Shown in pieces: positions 52,156-61,140 of a stretch of 64,000 nucleotides of DNA. The notes beneath the pieces are model-generated. The model was not told the origin of the DNA. It was given only the letters and a program-made list of their open reading frames with translations, and made no database searches. Numbering within the stretch: position 1 is the first letter of the stretch; each line of letters starts with the position of its first letter. The stretch comes from Cytobacillus luteolus. GTDB lineage: Bacteria; Bacillota; Bacilli; Bacillales; Bacillaceae_L. The position numbers were made by a program, and so were the translations under genes. Location: the NCBI RefSeq assembly GCF_017873715.1, contig NZ_JAGGKM010000001.1:496001-560000 (forward strand), written 5' to 3'.

Positions 52156-52434
52156 TTAATCTTTCTTTTTATTACCGAAAACTTTACTTGTCGTTCCTTT
52201 TATTACTTTAGAAGAGGTATCCACGGTTTTACCAACAACATCATTCCCAAAACTAGATGTGTTTTTAAGTACGTTTGATGCTGTATCTGCAGCCTTACCA
52301 ACTAAACCGCCTTCACCAGAAACTGTTTTTACAATCTTGTTCGCGCTATCAACCGTTTTATGCACCAGCTCATTTGCTTGACTTGTTGTGCTTTTCAAAA
52401 TGTTCTCGCGCTTCTTGTTGTTTTCTTGTGAAAT
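52156..52434 (-). CDS. Small Ser/Thr/Val/Lys-repeat protein, probable ATT start
   Basis: The product has about 92 residues with a degenerate repeat (VVGKTVDTSSKVIKGTTSK, LVHKTVDSANKIVKTVSG), rich in Thr, Ser, Val and Lys and predicted amphipathic-helical, similar in style to stress or late-embryogenesis-type proteins. AAGGAGG is followed 8 nt later by ATT (52434), whereas the first usual start is TTG at 52398, 47 nt away. I infer ATT initiation giving (M)SQENNKKRENI at the N-terminus. The function is unknown. Confidence 0.6.
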   Translation of the reverse strand: MSQENNKKRENILKSTTSQANELVHKTVDSANKIVKTVSGEGGLVGKAADTASNVLKNTSSFGNDVVGKTVDTSSKVIKGTTSKVFGNKKKD

Positions 52435-52617
52435 AATGATCTCCTCCTTAAAGTTAATCTTTATTTCTTATGTTACAAAAAGAGAGAATATTCACCTTTT
52501 AAAGATTTGACCCTCTTATTACAAATTTACAAGACGAATTAGTATTATAGGTACTATTTTTAAGGATGTTTAATATAAAGTACATAAGGGAAAAAAGTAG
52601 ATAGGAGAGTGGTTTTC

Positions 52618-52860
52618 ATGGGCTATATCGCACCGATTCATCATGAGCAATATACTCAATATGCCAACCGATTACTGTTAAGAAACTATAATTATACAAC
52701 GATTCAGCCAGTTGCACGTTCCTTCATGCACTCCAAAGTCTATACACCTCATGAAACTCCTCAGGAAATTAAAAAGCAAAGTTCAAATGTGGACAAAGAA
52801 GCGAATAATTTAATAACTGAACTAACAGGAAAAGGTCGTTTTATTAACGAATTAATATAA
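52618..52860 (+). CDS. Small conserved-type hypothetical protein
   Basis: The 80-residue soluble protein is rich in Tyr, Asn and His in its first half (MGYIAPIHHEQYTQYANR) and has a charged second half (QEIKKQSSNVDKEA, LTGKGRFINELI). ATG 52618 follows AGGAGAG; the GTG nine bases earlier is unlikely. It lies between the repeat protein and an MBL hydrolase. I do not recognise a family. Confidence 0.72.
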   Translation: MGYIAPIHHEQYTQYANRLLLRNYNYTTIQPVARSFMHSKVYTPHETPQEIKKQSSNVDKEANNLITELTGKGRFINELI

Positions 52861-52901
52861 TTAACTAAAGGCTATGTCAGAATGCGGCCAAAACAAAGAA
52901 G

Positions 52902-53804
52902 GTGCTCAAACTGGAATTTATTAAGCTTTCTGTTACATGTTACTATTTTCAATCTGCTGTTAATATCGGATATATAAACCATGGCAATGAAGGGATGCTC
53001 GTTGATGCTGGACTAGATAAATCTACGATGAAGAAAGTGCTAAAAAAGCTTGATGAAGAGGGACTTCCTATTACACATCTCTACATTACTCATGCTCACG
53101 CAGATCATTTTGGAGGGGCTGCTTACCTCCAACAAGCAAGAAATGTTTTCACAATCGCACCTGTGTTAGAAGAGGCAATCCTTCGTAATCCTATTCTTGA
53201 GCCAATATATCTATTTCAAGGAAATACCCCACTGGATGAATTAAGAAACAAATTTTTAGAGGGGGAAGCGATTACAGTAGATAAGGTAATAACCGAAGGG
53301 ACCTATAAGGTAGACAGATTTGACTTCACCGCTATAGCATTTCCGGGTCATAGTGAAAACCAGTTAGGAATTTTAATTGATAACCTTTTATATTGTGGAG
53401 ATGCGTACTTTAGTGAGGAACAACTAAGAAAGCACAAGATACCCTACATTGTAGATGCAGCTCAAACGTTAAAGTCCTTAGAGAAACTAAAATCCATTGA
53501 GTGTGACGGTGCAGTACCTGGTCACGGTATTTTTGAACAAGATTTTAATGGTACGGTTGTTAGAAATTTTGACTACCATCTAGCTGTATTGACAAGTGTT
53601 ACGGAGTTATTTTGGGAGGCAGGAGAATCAATAAGTCATGAGGAAATCGTGAAATTGATGTGTGATAAATGGAATGTTCAACTAACACATCTCTCAGGCT
53701 TTCTACTTTATCGAACGGCAGTTACTGCTTATGTCACAAAGTTGGTTAGAGATGGTATGGTAACTACTCATATAGAAAATAACACTCTAATGTTTAAAAT
53801 GTAA
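52902..53804 (+). CDS. Metallo-beta-lactamase-fold hydrolase
   Basis: The roughly 300-residue protein has the HxHxDH zinc motif (HAHADHFGGAAYL), GHSENQLGI, YCGDAYF and GHG blocks, as in the glyoxalase II-like MBL group. A C-terminal helical domain (about 215-300) resembles winged-helix additions in related Bacillus hydrolases. The start is uncertain: GTG 52902 overlaps AAGAAGG, while CTG 52911 has better spacing. The substrate is unknown. Confidence 0.82.
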   Translation: MLKLEFIKLSVTCYYFQSAVNIGYINHGNEGMLVDAGLDKSTMKKVLKKLDEEGLPITHLYITHAHADHFGGAAYLQQARNVFTIAPVLEEAILRNPILEPIYLFQGNTPLDELRNKFLEGEAITVDKVITEGTYKVDRFDFTAIAFPGHSENQLGILIDNLLYCGDAYFSEEQLRKHKIPYIVDAAQTLKSLEKLKSIECDGAVPGHGIFEQDFNGTVVRNFDYHLAVLTSVTELFWEAGESISHEEIVKLMCDKWNVQLTHLSGFLLYRTAVTAYVTKLVRDGMVTTHIENNTLMFKM

Positions 53805-53853
53805 AAAAAGAAGGAGAGGCTACATTTTTTGTACAAATAAGCCTTCTCCTTCT
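53805..53853 (-). terminator. Terminator of the YetF gene
   Basis: GAAGGAGAAGGCT and AGCCTCTCCTTC pair on the minus strand and are followed by TTTTTTT. The upstream arm lies within the last codons of the coding region. Confidence 0.78.
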
Positions 53854-54494
53854 AGCCATTCTGCGTATAATACTTCTTTTGCATTTTTTGCTCCGAACGA
53901 AGAAATCTGCGTTTTTAACCAATTTTCATCAAAGCCAGCCTCTATTAAATTATCATGTATAATTTCACCATCACTAATCATCGTGATTGGTAAATAAACG
54001 GATTTTAACGGCATATTATGATCTTTCCGTGAAGGAGGATCAAAGCTAGCTTTATTCAGTACACTCAACGACCCATCAGATTCTAAAATTGCATATTCTA
54101 CATTTCTAATTGAGAAGGTTCCTTTTGAACGAAGCAAATGCTGTAATTGATCAATGTCTAACTTGCTTTTCTTAAGTCTCTCTCGATCAATCTTCCCCTT
54201 ATGGATGACAACGGTTGGTTGGCCCTCAAGAACTGCTCGACTACGCTTGAATTTTTGTGAGATAATCTCAAGTGCATAGACAAGGCCACCCCAAATAAAG
54301 AGCGCGAATATAATATGCCAAGCATTAATCTCATCTGCAAAGACACCACTTCCGACAATTTCTCCTAAGACAAGAGCTGATATGAAATCAAAGGGAGTTA
54401 TTTGTGAAATGGAGGTTTTTCCGACTATTTTAGTTAAGACAAATAATGCAACAAAACCACATATAAGATCAATTGCTACTTTACTGTATTCCAA
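53820..54494 (-). CDS. YetF/DUF421 membrane protein
   Basis: The 224-residue protein has three N-terminal helices (LICGFVALFVLTKIVG, PFDFISALVLGEIVG) and the YetF cytoplasmic domain with GQPTVVIHKGKIDRE and NVEYAILESDGSLSV. YetF-family proteins of spores are reported to influence inner-membrane permeability or heat resistance. TTG 54494 follows GGGGTGA. It is a stand-alone relative of the fused protein at 46496-47356. Confidence 0.87.
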   Translation of the reverse strand: MEYSKVAIDLICGFVALFVLTKIVGKTSISQITPFDFISALVLGEIVGSGVFADEINAWHIIFALFIWGGLVYALEIISQKFKRSRAVLEGQPTVVIHKGKIDRERLKKSKLDIDQLQHLLRSKGTFSIRNVEYAILESDGSLSVLNKASFDPPSRKDHNMPLKSVYLPITMISDGEIIHDNLIEAGFDENWLKTQISSFGAKNAKEVLYAEWLEGEGLFVQKM

Positions 54495-54570
54495 CGTCTT
54501 CACCCCATATTTAGGATGAACAATTGTACAGGATATTATTAATAATTGGAGAAAAAGTTAGCGTGACATA

Positions 54571-54600
54571 AAAAAAAGCCCTCATCTCCTAGATGAAGGA
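54571..54600 (-). terminator. yjcG-yjcF terminator
   Basis: CCTTCATCT and AGATGAGGG pair around AGG and are followed by seven Ts on the minus strand. Confidence 0.88.
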
Positions 54601-54608
54601 ATTTAACA

Positions 54609-55031
54609 TTATAATTCTTTTATCATGGTTACGTGTGGGATACCAGCATCCATGAAAATATCTGAAGTAGTTGTATATCCAAGGTTAAGATAAAATTTCT
54701 CTGCATGAGTTTGGGCATTTAATTTTAGCTTAGAAATACCTTTACCCTTCGCGATTTCTTCCATCTTATCCATGATAACCTTCCCTGCGCCTTTGTTACG
54801 AAATTCTTTAAGGACACAGATTCGTTCTATTTTTCCAATTCCATCTAGTGAACGGAAACGCCCAGCTCCAATCGGTTGGTTGTCCTCATAAAGAACAACA
54901 TGAGTTGCATCTTTTTCATATTGATCAATTTCCTCTTCTTCAGGAACTTGCTGTTCATCTATGAATACAATTCTCCTGACTGAATAGGCATCTTTCATTT
55001 GTTCTTCATTACTAACAACAATTGCTTCCAT
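54609..55031 (-). CDS. yjcF: GNAT-family acetyltransferase YjcF
   Basis: The 140-residue GNAT protein has VFIDEQQVPEEEEIDQYE and the acetyl-CoA motif LKEFRNKGAGKVIM. The C-terminal AQTHAEKFYLNLGY block is typical of ElaA/YjcF-like members. It starts 2 nt after the yjcG stop, so they form an operon. The substrate is unknown. Confidence 0.9.
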   Translation of the reverse strand: MEAIVVSNEEQMKDAYSVRRIVFIDEQQVPEEEEIDQYEKDATHVVLYEDNQPIGAGRFRSLDGIGKIERICVLKEFRNKGAGKVIMDKMEEIAKGKGISKLKLNAQTHAEKFYLNLGYTTTSDIFMDAGIPHVTMIKEL

Positions 55032-55032
55032 A

Positions 55033-55554
55033 TTATGATTGTCCCTTTCCTAAGCGGAATGTTTCATAAACAGTCCATGAGCCGTTTTCAAGTTGGTAAA
55101 GAAGGTGAAAACGATCGATTTCCTCTTTGTGTGTGAAGCTTTCCATTTTAAGTTGTCCAAGCACATCAGAATGTTCATCATCTGAAAGTTTTTGTCCAAT
55201 GGTAATATGTGGAACAAAGGAATATTCAGCAGTTGATGTATCAAACGGTTCTTGATGAAAACGCGTGTGTAATTCAGTTAATTCGGTTGTAGAGTCAACT
55301 TTTAAGTATATTACGTTATTGACAGGAGAGAATGAACTTACCTTTAACACTTGAAGAGTAAAAGGATTTACAGATGAAGCGATTTCGCGTAGATGCGAAG
55401 AAATTTCCTTTATCTTGTCATCAGAAGATTCAAAGGCATTTTTTAATGTTAAATGTGGTGGAATTAAGGCATAGTGTGGGTCATAGCGTTTACGATAAGA
55501 ATTTACTATATCTTGTAACTTCTTTGATGGAAATAATGCAATACCATATTTCAT
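55033..55554 (-). CDS. yjcG: 2H phosphoesterase superfamily protein YjcG
   Basis: The 173-residue protein has the paired HxT/S motifs of 2'-5' RNA ligase-like 2H phosphoesterases: HLT near residue 34 and HIT near residue 115. It is B. subtilis YjcG-like, whose substrate is unknown. AGGAGGGA precedes the ATG. It is upstream of yjcF in the same operon. Confidence 0.9.
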   Translation of the reverse strand: MKYGIALFPSKKLQDIVNSYRKRYDPHYALIPPHLTLKNAFESSDDKIKEISSHLREIASSVNPFTLQVLKVSSFSPVNNVIYLKVDSTTELTELHTRFHQEPFDTSTAEYSFVPHITIGQKLSDDEHSDVLGQLKMESFTHKEEIDRFHLLYQLENGSWTVYETFRLGKGQS

Positions 55555-55666
55555 AGAAATCCCTCCTGTATGTTAGATATTATTTATACCAATTTACATT
55601 TATTCAAAAGCTGCATTCCTACTATATTATATCAAATTTTCAAAATAGATTATATATTTATTATGT

Positions 55667-56398
55667 CTATAGCTTAAGACTCATCTTTAATGCGCGATGT
55701 AGATCTGGCTGCCAATGAGTCCATGTATGGTCCCCATCAAACTCATCGTAAAAGTAAGTGAAACTCATGTTCTTCATTAAAGCATTTAATTCTCGATTAG
55801 GTGCCAAGAAATCTTTTACTTTCCCATTTGTTGTTTCGACAGCCGTTTCTTTTGATCCGACAACATGATAGATACTTAAGAGATGAGGTTGGCTAAACTG
55901 CTCAACTTCTTTTTTTACATGGTCATTTACATATGGAGATTGTAAAATGACTTTTCCAAACGTATTTGGATAAGAAAGTGCTGTTAAAAGAGAAGCAGTT
56001 CCAGCTAATGAATCACCAATTAAAGCTCTTCCCATTCCAATCTGATAGGTTGGTAATTCCGAATCTAGGTAGGGAACTAATTCTTCAGCTAAAAACCGCT
56101 GATATTTATTATGCTTAGATCCATTGGGATGATACTTCTCGTATCGATCCTTCACGTCTATATACGGAATACCAACAATGATTGTATTATCTATTTCTCT
56201 TTCAGTTAAAAGTTCTTCGGTCGTTTTAGCAATTCTGCCCAGATTAAAATAATCTCGACCATCCTGAGCAATGAGAACTGTATATTTATATAAAGGAGAA
56301 TAGGTGCTTGGAAAATAGAGCAGTACTTCAACTTCTTCACCAAGTGAATGACTATGTATAGTGACTTCCTTTGTAATGCCGTGTGTCTTTGCTTCCAT
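55667..56398 (-). CDS. yjcH: Putative esterase YjcH
   Basis: The 243-residue alpha/beta-hydrolase-type protein of the esterase D/enterochelin-esterase group has IAQDGRDYF near residue 45 and the nucleophile elbow GDSLAG. An acid/His pair lies near the end (FDGDHTWTHW). ATG 56398 lies 8 nt after GGAGG, so the longer extension is not used. It follows the B. subtilis yjcF-yjcG-yjcH order. The substrate is unknown. Confidence 0.87.
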   Translation of the reverse strand: MEAKTHGITKEVTIHSHSLGEEVEVLLYFPSTYSPLYKYTVLIAQDGRDYFNLGRIAKTTEELLTEREIDNTIIVGIPYIDVKDRYEKYHPNGSKHNKYQRFLAEELVPYLDSELPTYQIGMGRALIGDSLAGTASLLTALSYPNTFGKVILQSPYVNDHVKKEVEQFSQPHLLSIYHVVGSKETAVETTNGKVKDFLAPNRELNALMKNMSFTYFYDEFDGDHTWTHWQPDLHRALKMSLKL

Positions 56399-56509
56399 AA
56401 AGAAAACCTCCAAACTATAAAAATTGCAGCCAATTTAGATTATACATGATTTCATATATAAAGGCACAACTCAGGTTTTATGTTAGATTTTAAAATTTTT
56501 GTTAAACAG

Positions 56510-56537
56510 TTGACATTAGTTGCATACATTATATAAT
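56510..56537 (+). promoter_or_regulatory. Sigma-A promoter of the ABC transporter operon
   Basis: TTGACA (56510-56515), 16 nt, TATAAT (56532-56537). Both hexamers are perfect. Confidence 0.85.
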
Positions 56538-56592
56538 AAAATTTATTAATCCGATTAAACAAATAAGAATTATATAGAAAGTTGGTGATTGG

Positions 56593-57378
56593 ATGTTTTT
56601 AACAATCAACCAGGTTAATAAACAATATGAAAACCAAGGTATCGTTAATCAAGTATTATCTGATATAAATGTAACAATTAATGAAGGAGAATTTGTCTCA
56701 ATACTAGGCCCATCTGGATGTGGCAAGTCTACTCTGTTATCCATGGTAGCAGGTTTGAACAAGCCAACGAGCGGCGAAATCTCGCTGCAAGGAAATCCGA
56801 TTAAAAAACCCGGAAAAGACCGAGGGATGGTCTTCCAGCAGCCAGCATTATTTCCGTGGATGTCTGTGGAAGAAAATGTGATGTTCCCTTTACGAAAAGA
56901 AATGTCTAAATCCCAGGCGAGAGAAGTGGCACATGGCTTTTTAAAGATGGTACAGTTAAGCAATTATACGAAACATTCTCCTCATGAATTGTCTGGTGGA
57001 ATGCAACAAAGAGTGGCTATAGCTAGAGCATTAGCGATGAATCCAGAAGTACTGTTAATGGATGAACCATTTGGAGCATTAGATGAGCAGACGAGATCTC
57101 GTCTTCATGTTGAACTTGAGAAGATTTGGCTTGAAACGAAAAAAACAATCCTTTTTGTAACTCATAGTATCCAAGAATCTATTAAACTATCTGACCGTAT
57201 TCTTGTAATGGGTACGAGACCAGGTGTCATTTTAGAGGATATTAAAGTTGATTTACCTAGACCACGTAGTAACTCACGTGAACAAGCGATAGAACTTGAA
57301 AAGCGAATTCTCGGTTTATTGGAAAAGGAAATTGAAAAAGTGGTTAAAGAGGAGTTAGAATATGCGTCCAGCAATTAA
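56593..57378 (+). CDS. ABC transporter ATPase, SsuB/TauB type
   Basis: The 261-residue ATPase has Walker A GPSGCGKST, signature LSGGMQQR, Walker B VLLMDEPFGALDE and the switch histidine FVTHS. The family (nitrate/sulfonate/taurine) powers uptake with the next two gene products. Its end overlaps the permease start by 17 nt. A perfect sigma-A promoter lies upstream. The substrate is not determined; sulfonate- or thiamine-precursor-like compounds are possible. Confidence 0.9.
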   Translation: MFLTINQVNKQYENQGIVNQVLSDINVTINEGEFVSILGPSGCGKSTLLSMVAGLNKPTSGEISLQGNPIKKPGKDRGMVFQQPALFPWMSVEENVMFPLRKEMSKSQAREVAHGFLKMVQLSNYTKHSPHELSGGMQQRVAIARALAMNPEVLLMDEPFGALDEQTRSRLHVELEKIWLETKKTILFVTHSIQESIKLSDRILVMGTRPGVILEDIKVDLPRPRSNSREQAIELEKRILGLLEKEIEKVVKEELEYASSN

Positions 57379-58117
57379 ACGAATCATATTTTATGCAAGT
57401 ATTCTAATTGTCTGGCAAGTAGCAGTTAAGATAACTGGTGTCTCTGAATCGGTAATGCCAGCACCAACGGATGTATTCCGTGAGTTAGGCAGAGGATTCG
57501 CCGATTTGACGCTTGTTTATGACTTAACAGCGAGTTTTAGACGATTGTTTCTTGGTTTATTAATAGGAGTAACATTAGGAACTGGGCTTGGAATTTTACT
57601 TGCAAAATCCAAAACAGCTGATGAAACACTAGGAAATCTTGTCTTAGCTTTACAAAGTGTACCAAGTATCGTGTGGCTTCCAATTGCGATTATGTGGTTT
57701 GGCCTAAATGAAATTTCTGTTATTTTTATCATCGTTCTTGGGGCTACATTTGTAATGACAATAAATATGAGAGTGGGTATTAAAAACGTACCACCTCTTT
57801 ATATAAAAGCAGCCCAAACCATGGGCTCAGGAGGAATTGATCTTTTCAGGAAGGTTATTTTCCCAGCATCGATACCATATGCAGTTACAGGTCTAAAGTT
57901 AGCTTGGGCATTTGGATGGCGTGCACTTATGGCTGGTGAATTATTAAGTACCGGCCCAGGATTAGGGTATACACTACGATTTGCTTCTGACTTTGGCAAT
58001 ATGGCGCTTGTTATTGGTGTCATGATTATCATTGGTACGATTGGTTCAATTATGGATTTATTCGTGTTTCAACGTATTGAACGCAATGTAATGCGTCGTT
58101 GGGGATTAGAAAGTTAA
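57362..58117 (+). CDS. ABC transporter permease, SsuC type
   Basis: The 251-residue membrane protein has six helices and the EAA loop (AAQTMGSGGIDLFRKVIFP) that contacts the ATPase. It belongs to the BPD_transp_1 family of nitrate/sulfonate importers. It overlaps the ATPase gene and is followed by the binding-protein gene after 20 nt. Confidence 0.9.
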   Translation: MRPAIKRIIFYASILIVWQVAVKITGVSESVMPAPTDVFRELGRGFADLTLVYDLTASFRRLFLGLLIGVTLGTGLGILLAKSKTADETLGNLVLALQSVPSIVWLPIAIMWFGLNEISVIFIIVLGATFVMTINMRVGIKNVPPLYIKAAQTMGSGGIDLFRKVIFPASIPYAVTGLKLAWAFGWRALMAGELLSTGPGLGYTLRFASDFGNMALVIGVMIIIGTIGSIMDLFVFQRIERNVMRRWGLES

Positions 58118-58137
58118 AAAGAGAGAGGAAGAATGAA

Positions 58138-59136
58138 ATGAAAAAATTATTTAGTTTTAGTGCAATATTAGTATTAGTAATCGGCCTTCTTGCAGGTTGT
58201 GGAACAAGTGATGGTGCTTCAGGTTCTAGCGATTCAAAGAAAGTTATTATCGGGTACTTCCCAAATATTGACCATGCACCAGCAATGGTTGCCCGTGAAA
58301 AGGGTTACTTTCAGAATCAATTAGGAGAAAATGTTACCATTGAGTACAAAACATTCCCAGACGGTGGGGCATTTATGACTGCTTTAAAAACTGGTGAAAT
58401 CCACGCTGGTTTTGTAGGCCCAGGCCCAGTTATGAATAACTTCACAAATGGTGCAGATGTGAAAATTATCGCAGGTGCTTCATCTGGTGGTACACATATT
58501 GTTGCAAGTAAAGAAAGTGGAATCGAATCATTAGAGGATTTTGATGGTCATACCTTTATTACTCCTGGTGTAGGTTGTACACACGGTGTTCAAATGGAAA
58601 CTTTCTTAAAAGATTTTGGTATTACTTCAGCTCGTATCGGTGGAACACTTAAGCATGTAACAGGTAACCCGGCACAATATAAGGGAATGTTTGAGTCAGG
58701 TAAAGTACAAATTGCTGCAGTTCCAGAGCCATGGGCTTCTCAGTTAGTTAAAGAAGCTGGAGCAAAAATTATCGTAGATAGTTCAGAGATTTCATTTGGT
58801 GAAACTTTACCGAATACAATTTTAGTTACAAATAGTAAATTTATTAATGAGGATAAAGAGCTTATTCAACAGATTGTTAATGCAAATAAAGAAGCCGTAG
58901 ATTTCATCAATGCTAACCCAGAAGAATCAAAGCAAATTATGATGGATAGCATTAAAGAGATAACGAAACAAGAGCTTGATGCTGATGTTGTTGATATGGC
59001 ATGGGAGAAAATTAGGTTTACAACTGAAGTGAACGAAGAAGTAATTCAAGAATTTGCAACCTCATCTTTTGAGTTAAAGTTCTTAAAAGAGCAACCTGAT
59101 TTTGCAAGTCTAATAGATACACAGTTTATTGATTAA
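58138..59136 (+). CDS. ABC transporter substrate-binding lipoprotein, SsuA/NMT1-like
   Basis: The 332-residue lipoprotein has a signal and lipobox LLAGC (Cys21). The mature domain is of the NMT1/SsuA type (IGYFPNIDHAPAMVAREKGYF in plan, FVGPGPVMNN, VPEPWASQL). It captures the substrate outside the membrane for the permease. The ATG at 58138 is chosen over upstream extensions because of the signal peptide and AGAGAGGAAG upstream. The ligand is unknown. Confidence 0.9.
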   Translation: MKKLFSFSAILVLVIGLLAGCGTSDGASGSSDSKKVIIGYFPNIDHAPAMVAREKGYFQNQLGENVTIEYKTFPDGGAFMTALKTGEIHAGFVGPGPVMNNFTNGADVKIIAGASSGGTHIVASKESGIESLEDFDGHTFITPGVGCTHGVQMETFLKDFGITSARIGGTLKHVTGNPAQYKGMFESGKVQIAAVPEPWASQLVKEAGAKIIVDSSEISFGETLPNTILVTNSKFINEDKELIQQIVNANKEAVDFINANPEESKQIMMDSIKEITKQELDADVVDMAWEKIRFTTEVNEEVIQEFATSSFELKFLKEQPDFASLIDTQFID

Positions 59137-59149
59137 TTAGTTGATGGAA

Positions 59150-59187
59150 GGCTGAGGGAGGTTATTGAATCTTACTCAGTCTTTTTT
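59150..59187 (+). terminator. ABC operon terminator
   Basis: GGCTGAG pairs with CTCAGTC (one wobble) and is followed by six Ts. Confidence 0.75.
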
Positions 59188-59209
59188 AAATTAAGATTTA
59201 CGAAATACC

Positions 59210-59337
59210 GTTGATTTCAGCTGAAGGCACTCGCTTTCCGCGGGCGGTCCGTGAGCCTCCTTTGCGCTATGCGCCTGTGGTGTCTCACTTTGACGCGCTT
59301 CTCCCGCAGGAGTCTCGTGCCTTCAGCTGAAATCAAC
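59210..59337. repeat. GC-rich dispersed element, copy 2
   Basis: The same core as at 48188-48313 (variable only around its middle) is enclosed by arms GTTGATTTCAGCTGAAGGCA (59210-59229) and its exact 20-nt complement (59318-59337). The arms are unrelated in sequence to those of copy 1. It lies between the ABC operon terminator and the SCO gene. Confidence 0.93.
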
Positions 59338-59395
59338 TAAGATATTAATCTAACACTAAGCGTTTAAACAACAGTACTTAAAAGGAGAAAGAGAA

Positions 59396-59983
59396 ATGGC
59401 GAAAATAATGAAGGTATTTATAATTTTATTACTTTCTATAGTTACAGTGGCTTGCAGTGCTTCTAAAGAGGAGATTGAGCAGTCGTTTCCGATGGCTTTG
59501 GAGGTTCAGGAGTTTGAGGCTGTAAATCAGGATGGGGTGACCGTTAGTCTTTCTGATTTGAAGGGGAAGGTTTGGGTAGCTAGCACAATTTTCACAAACT
59601 GTGATACGGTTTGTTTACCAATGACAGCCAATATGGCAAAGCTTCAACAGAAATTAAATGAAGAAAATGTTGAAGCAACGCTTGTTTCGTTTTCAATTGA
59701 TCCTGAGCGTGACACTTTGGATGTATTAAAGGATTTTGCGCAAGTTTATGATGCAGACTTCTCTAATTGGCATTTCCTATCAGGGTACAGTCAAGAAGAA
59801 ATAGAATCATTTATTAATAAATCATTTATGTCTCCAGCAGCTCAACTTGAAGGTTCTGATCAATTCATGCATAGCACATCAATCTTTTTAGTGAGTGAAA
59901 GTGGAACAGTTGTTCAACAATATTCCGGTGTTTCAGATGTACCTTATGAGCAAATTGTTGAAGATATAAAAAAAATAAACTAG
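59396..59983 (+). CDS. SCO1/SenC-family lipoprotein
   Basis: The 195-residue lipoprotein (lipobox ending at Cys20) has a thioredoxin fold with the copper motif Cys69-x3-Cys73 (TNCDTVCLP) and a downstream MHST His. It is likely an assembly factor for cytochrome oxidase CuA, like B. subtilis YpmQ. It is the second SCO protein in the window; the first (24812-25414) has a helix anchor and lies with mnx-like genes. AAAAGGAG precedes the ATG. Confidence 0.88.
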   Translation: MAKIMKVFIILLLSIVTVACSASKEEIEQSFPMALEVQEFEAVNQDGVTVSLSDLKGKVWVASTIFTNCDTVCLPMTANMAKLQQKLNEENVEATLVSFSIDPERDTLDVLKDFAQVYDADFSNWHFLSGYSQEEIESFINKSFMSPAAQLEGSDQFMHSTSIFLVSESGTVVQQYSGVSDVPYEQIVEDIKKIN

Positions 59984-59989
59984 TTAGCT

Positions 59990-60024
59990 AATAGCAAATC
60001 TTAATTGGGTTTGCTTTTTTTATT
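59990..60024 (+). terminator. SCO gene terminator
   Basis: AGCAAATC pairs with GGTTTGCT (one wobble) and is followed by seven Ts. Confidence 0.82.
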
Positions 60025-60121
60025 AGAATTTTCTAATAAATATAATGTAAATTAATTGACAACCAGATTGATACTTAGGTACCATAAAATAGTAATCATG
60101 AAAATTAAAGGGGGAGAAAAA

Positions 60122-61066
60122 ATGAAAAAACGAGGTCTATTACTTTCGTTCATCATGCTAGTAGGATTTTCTATGATTCTTGCTGCTTGTGGTGGTAAAG
60201 CTCAACTTGCACTAGTAACTGGTGGTACTGGCGGTACATATTATCCATTAGGTGGAGAACTAGCTAACATCATTAATGATAATGCAGATGCAGAAGTAAC
60301 AAGTCAATCTTCAAACGCATCGGCAGATAACATGAAGGATATTGCAAACGGAGATGCGGATTTAGCGTTTACACAAACAGATATCGCTTCTTACGCAGTT
60401 GAAGGAAAATTAATGTTTGATGGCACTGCTGTAACAAATGCACAAGCTATCGGAACGCTTTACCCTGAAACAATCCAAATTGTAACGCTTAAAGACAGCG
60501 GAATTACATCTGTTGAAGATTTAAGAGGAAAAACAGTTTCTGTTGGAGCTCCAGGAAGTGGAACTTATGCAAATGCAGAACAAATCTTAGAAATTCACGG
60601 AATGACTATGGACGATATTAATGCTCAAAACTTAGCATTTGACGAGTCAACAGATGGTCTTCAAGATGGGAATATTGATGCTGCGTTTATCACTGCTGGT
60701 ACACCAACTGGTGCAGTAGAGGGTCTTGCTGCATTAAAAGATGTTTCTATTGTGTCAATTGCACAAGATAAAATTGATGCTTTAATTGCGAAATATCCAT
60801 ATTATGCTCAAAATACTATTCCAGCTGGAACGTATAAGTTAGAAGCTGAAGTAGCAACAGTCGCAGTTTCTGCAATGTTAGTAGTTAGCTCTGAGTTAGA
60901 TGAGGATTTAGTCTATGAAATGACTAAAGCAATCTTTGAAAACACAGATAAAATTTCACATGCAAAAGGAGCTTTCATTTCGGCTGAAAATGCTGTTATA
61001 GGTGTAGGAATTGACTTCCACCCAGGAGCAGCGAAATATTTCAAAGAAAAAGGTCTCCTAAACTAA
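60122..61066 (+). CDS. TAXI-family TRAP transporter substrate-binding lipoprotein
   Basis: The 314-residue product has a signal and lipobox ending LAACGG. The TAXI domain shows LVTGGTGGTYYPLGGELA in plan, NGDADLAFTQTD, and GAPGSGTYANAE. It binds a small organic acid or amino acid such as glutamate (family knowledge; ligand not determined). AAAGGGGGAG lies before the ATG. It is followed by a terminator, then the DUF1850 and fused-permease genes, so the binding protein is probably made in excess. Confidence 0.9.
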   Translation: MKKRGLLLSFIMLVGFSMILAACGGKAQLALVTGGTGGTYYPLGGELANIINDNADAEVTSQSSNASADNMKDIANGDADLAFTQTDIASYAVEGKLMFDGTAVTNAQAIGTLYPETIQIVTLKDSGITSVEDLRGKTVSVGAPGSGTYANAEQILEIHGMTMDDINAQNLAFDESTDGLQDGNIDAAFITAGTPTGAVEGLAALKDVSIVSIAQDKIDALIAKYPYYAQNTIPAGTYKLEAEVATVAVSAMLVVSSELDEDLVYEMTKAIFENTDKISHAKGAFISAENAVIGVGIDFHPGAAKYFKEKGLLN

Positions 61067-61095
61067 TTAGTAGTTTTTATGTTCAGGTATTAAAG

Positions 61096-61125
61096 ATAGA
61101 CCGATATAATCGGTCTATCTTTTGT
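61096..61125 (+). terminator. Terminator/attenuator between TAXI gene and DUF1850 gene
   Basis: The 10-bp perfect stem ATAGACCGAT/ATCGGTCTAT is followed by CTTTT. Confidence 0.82.
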
Positions 61126-61140
61126 TAGGTAGGGTAAAAT

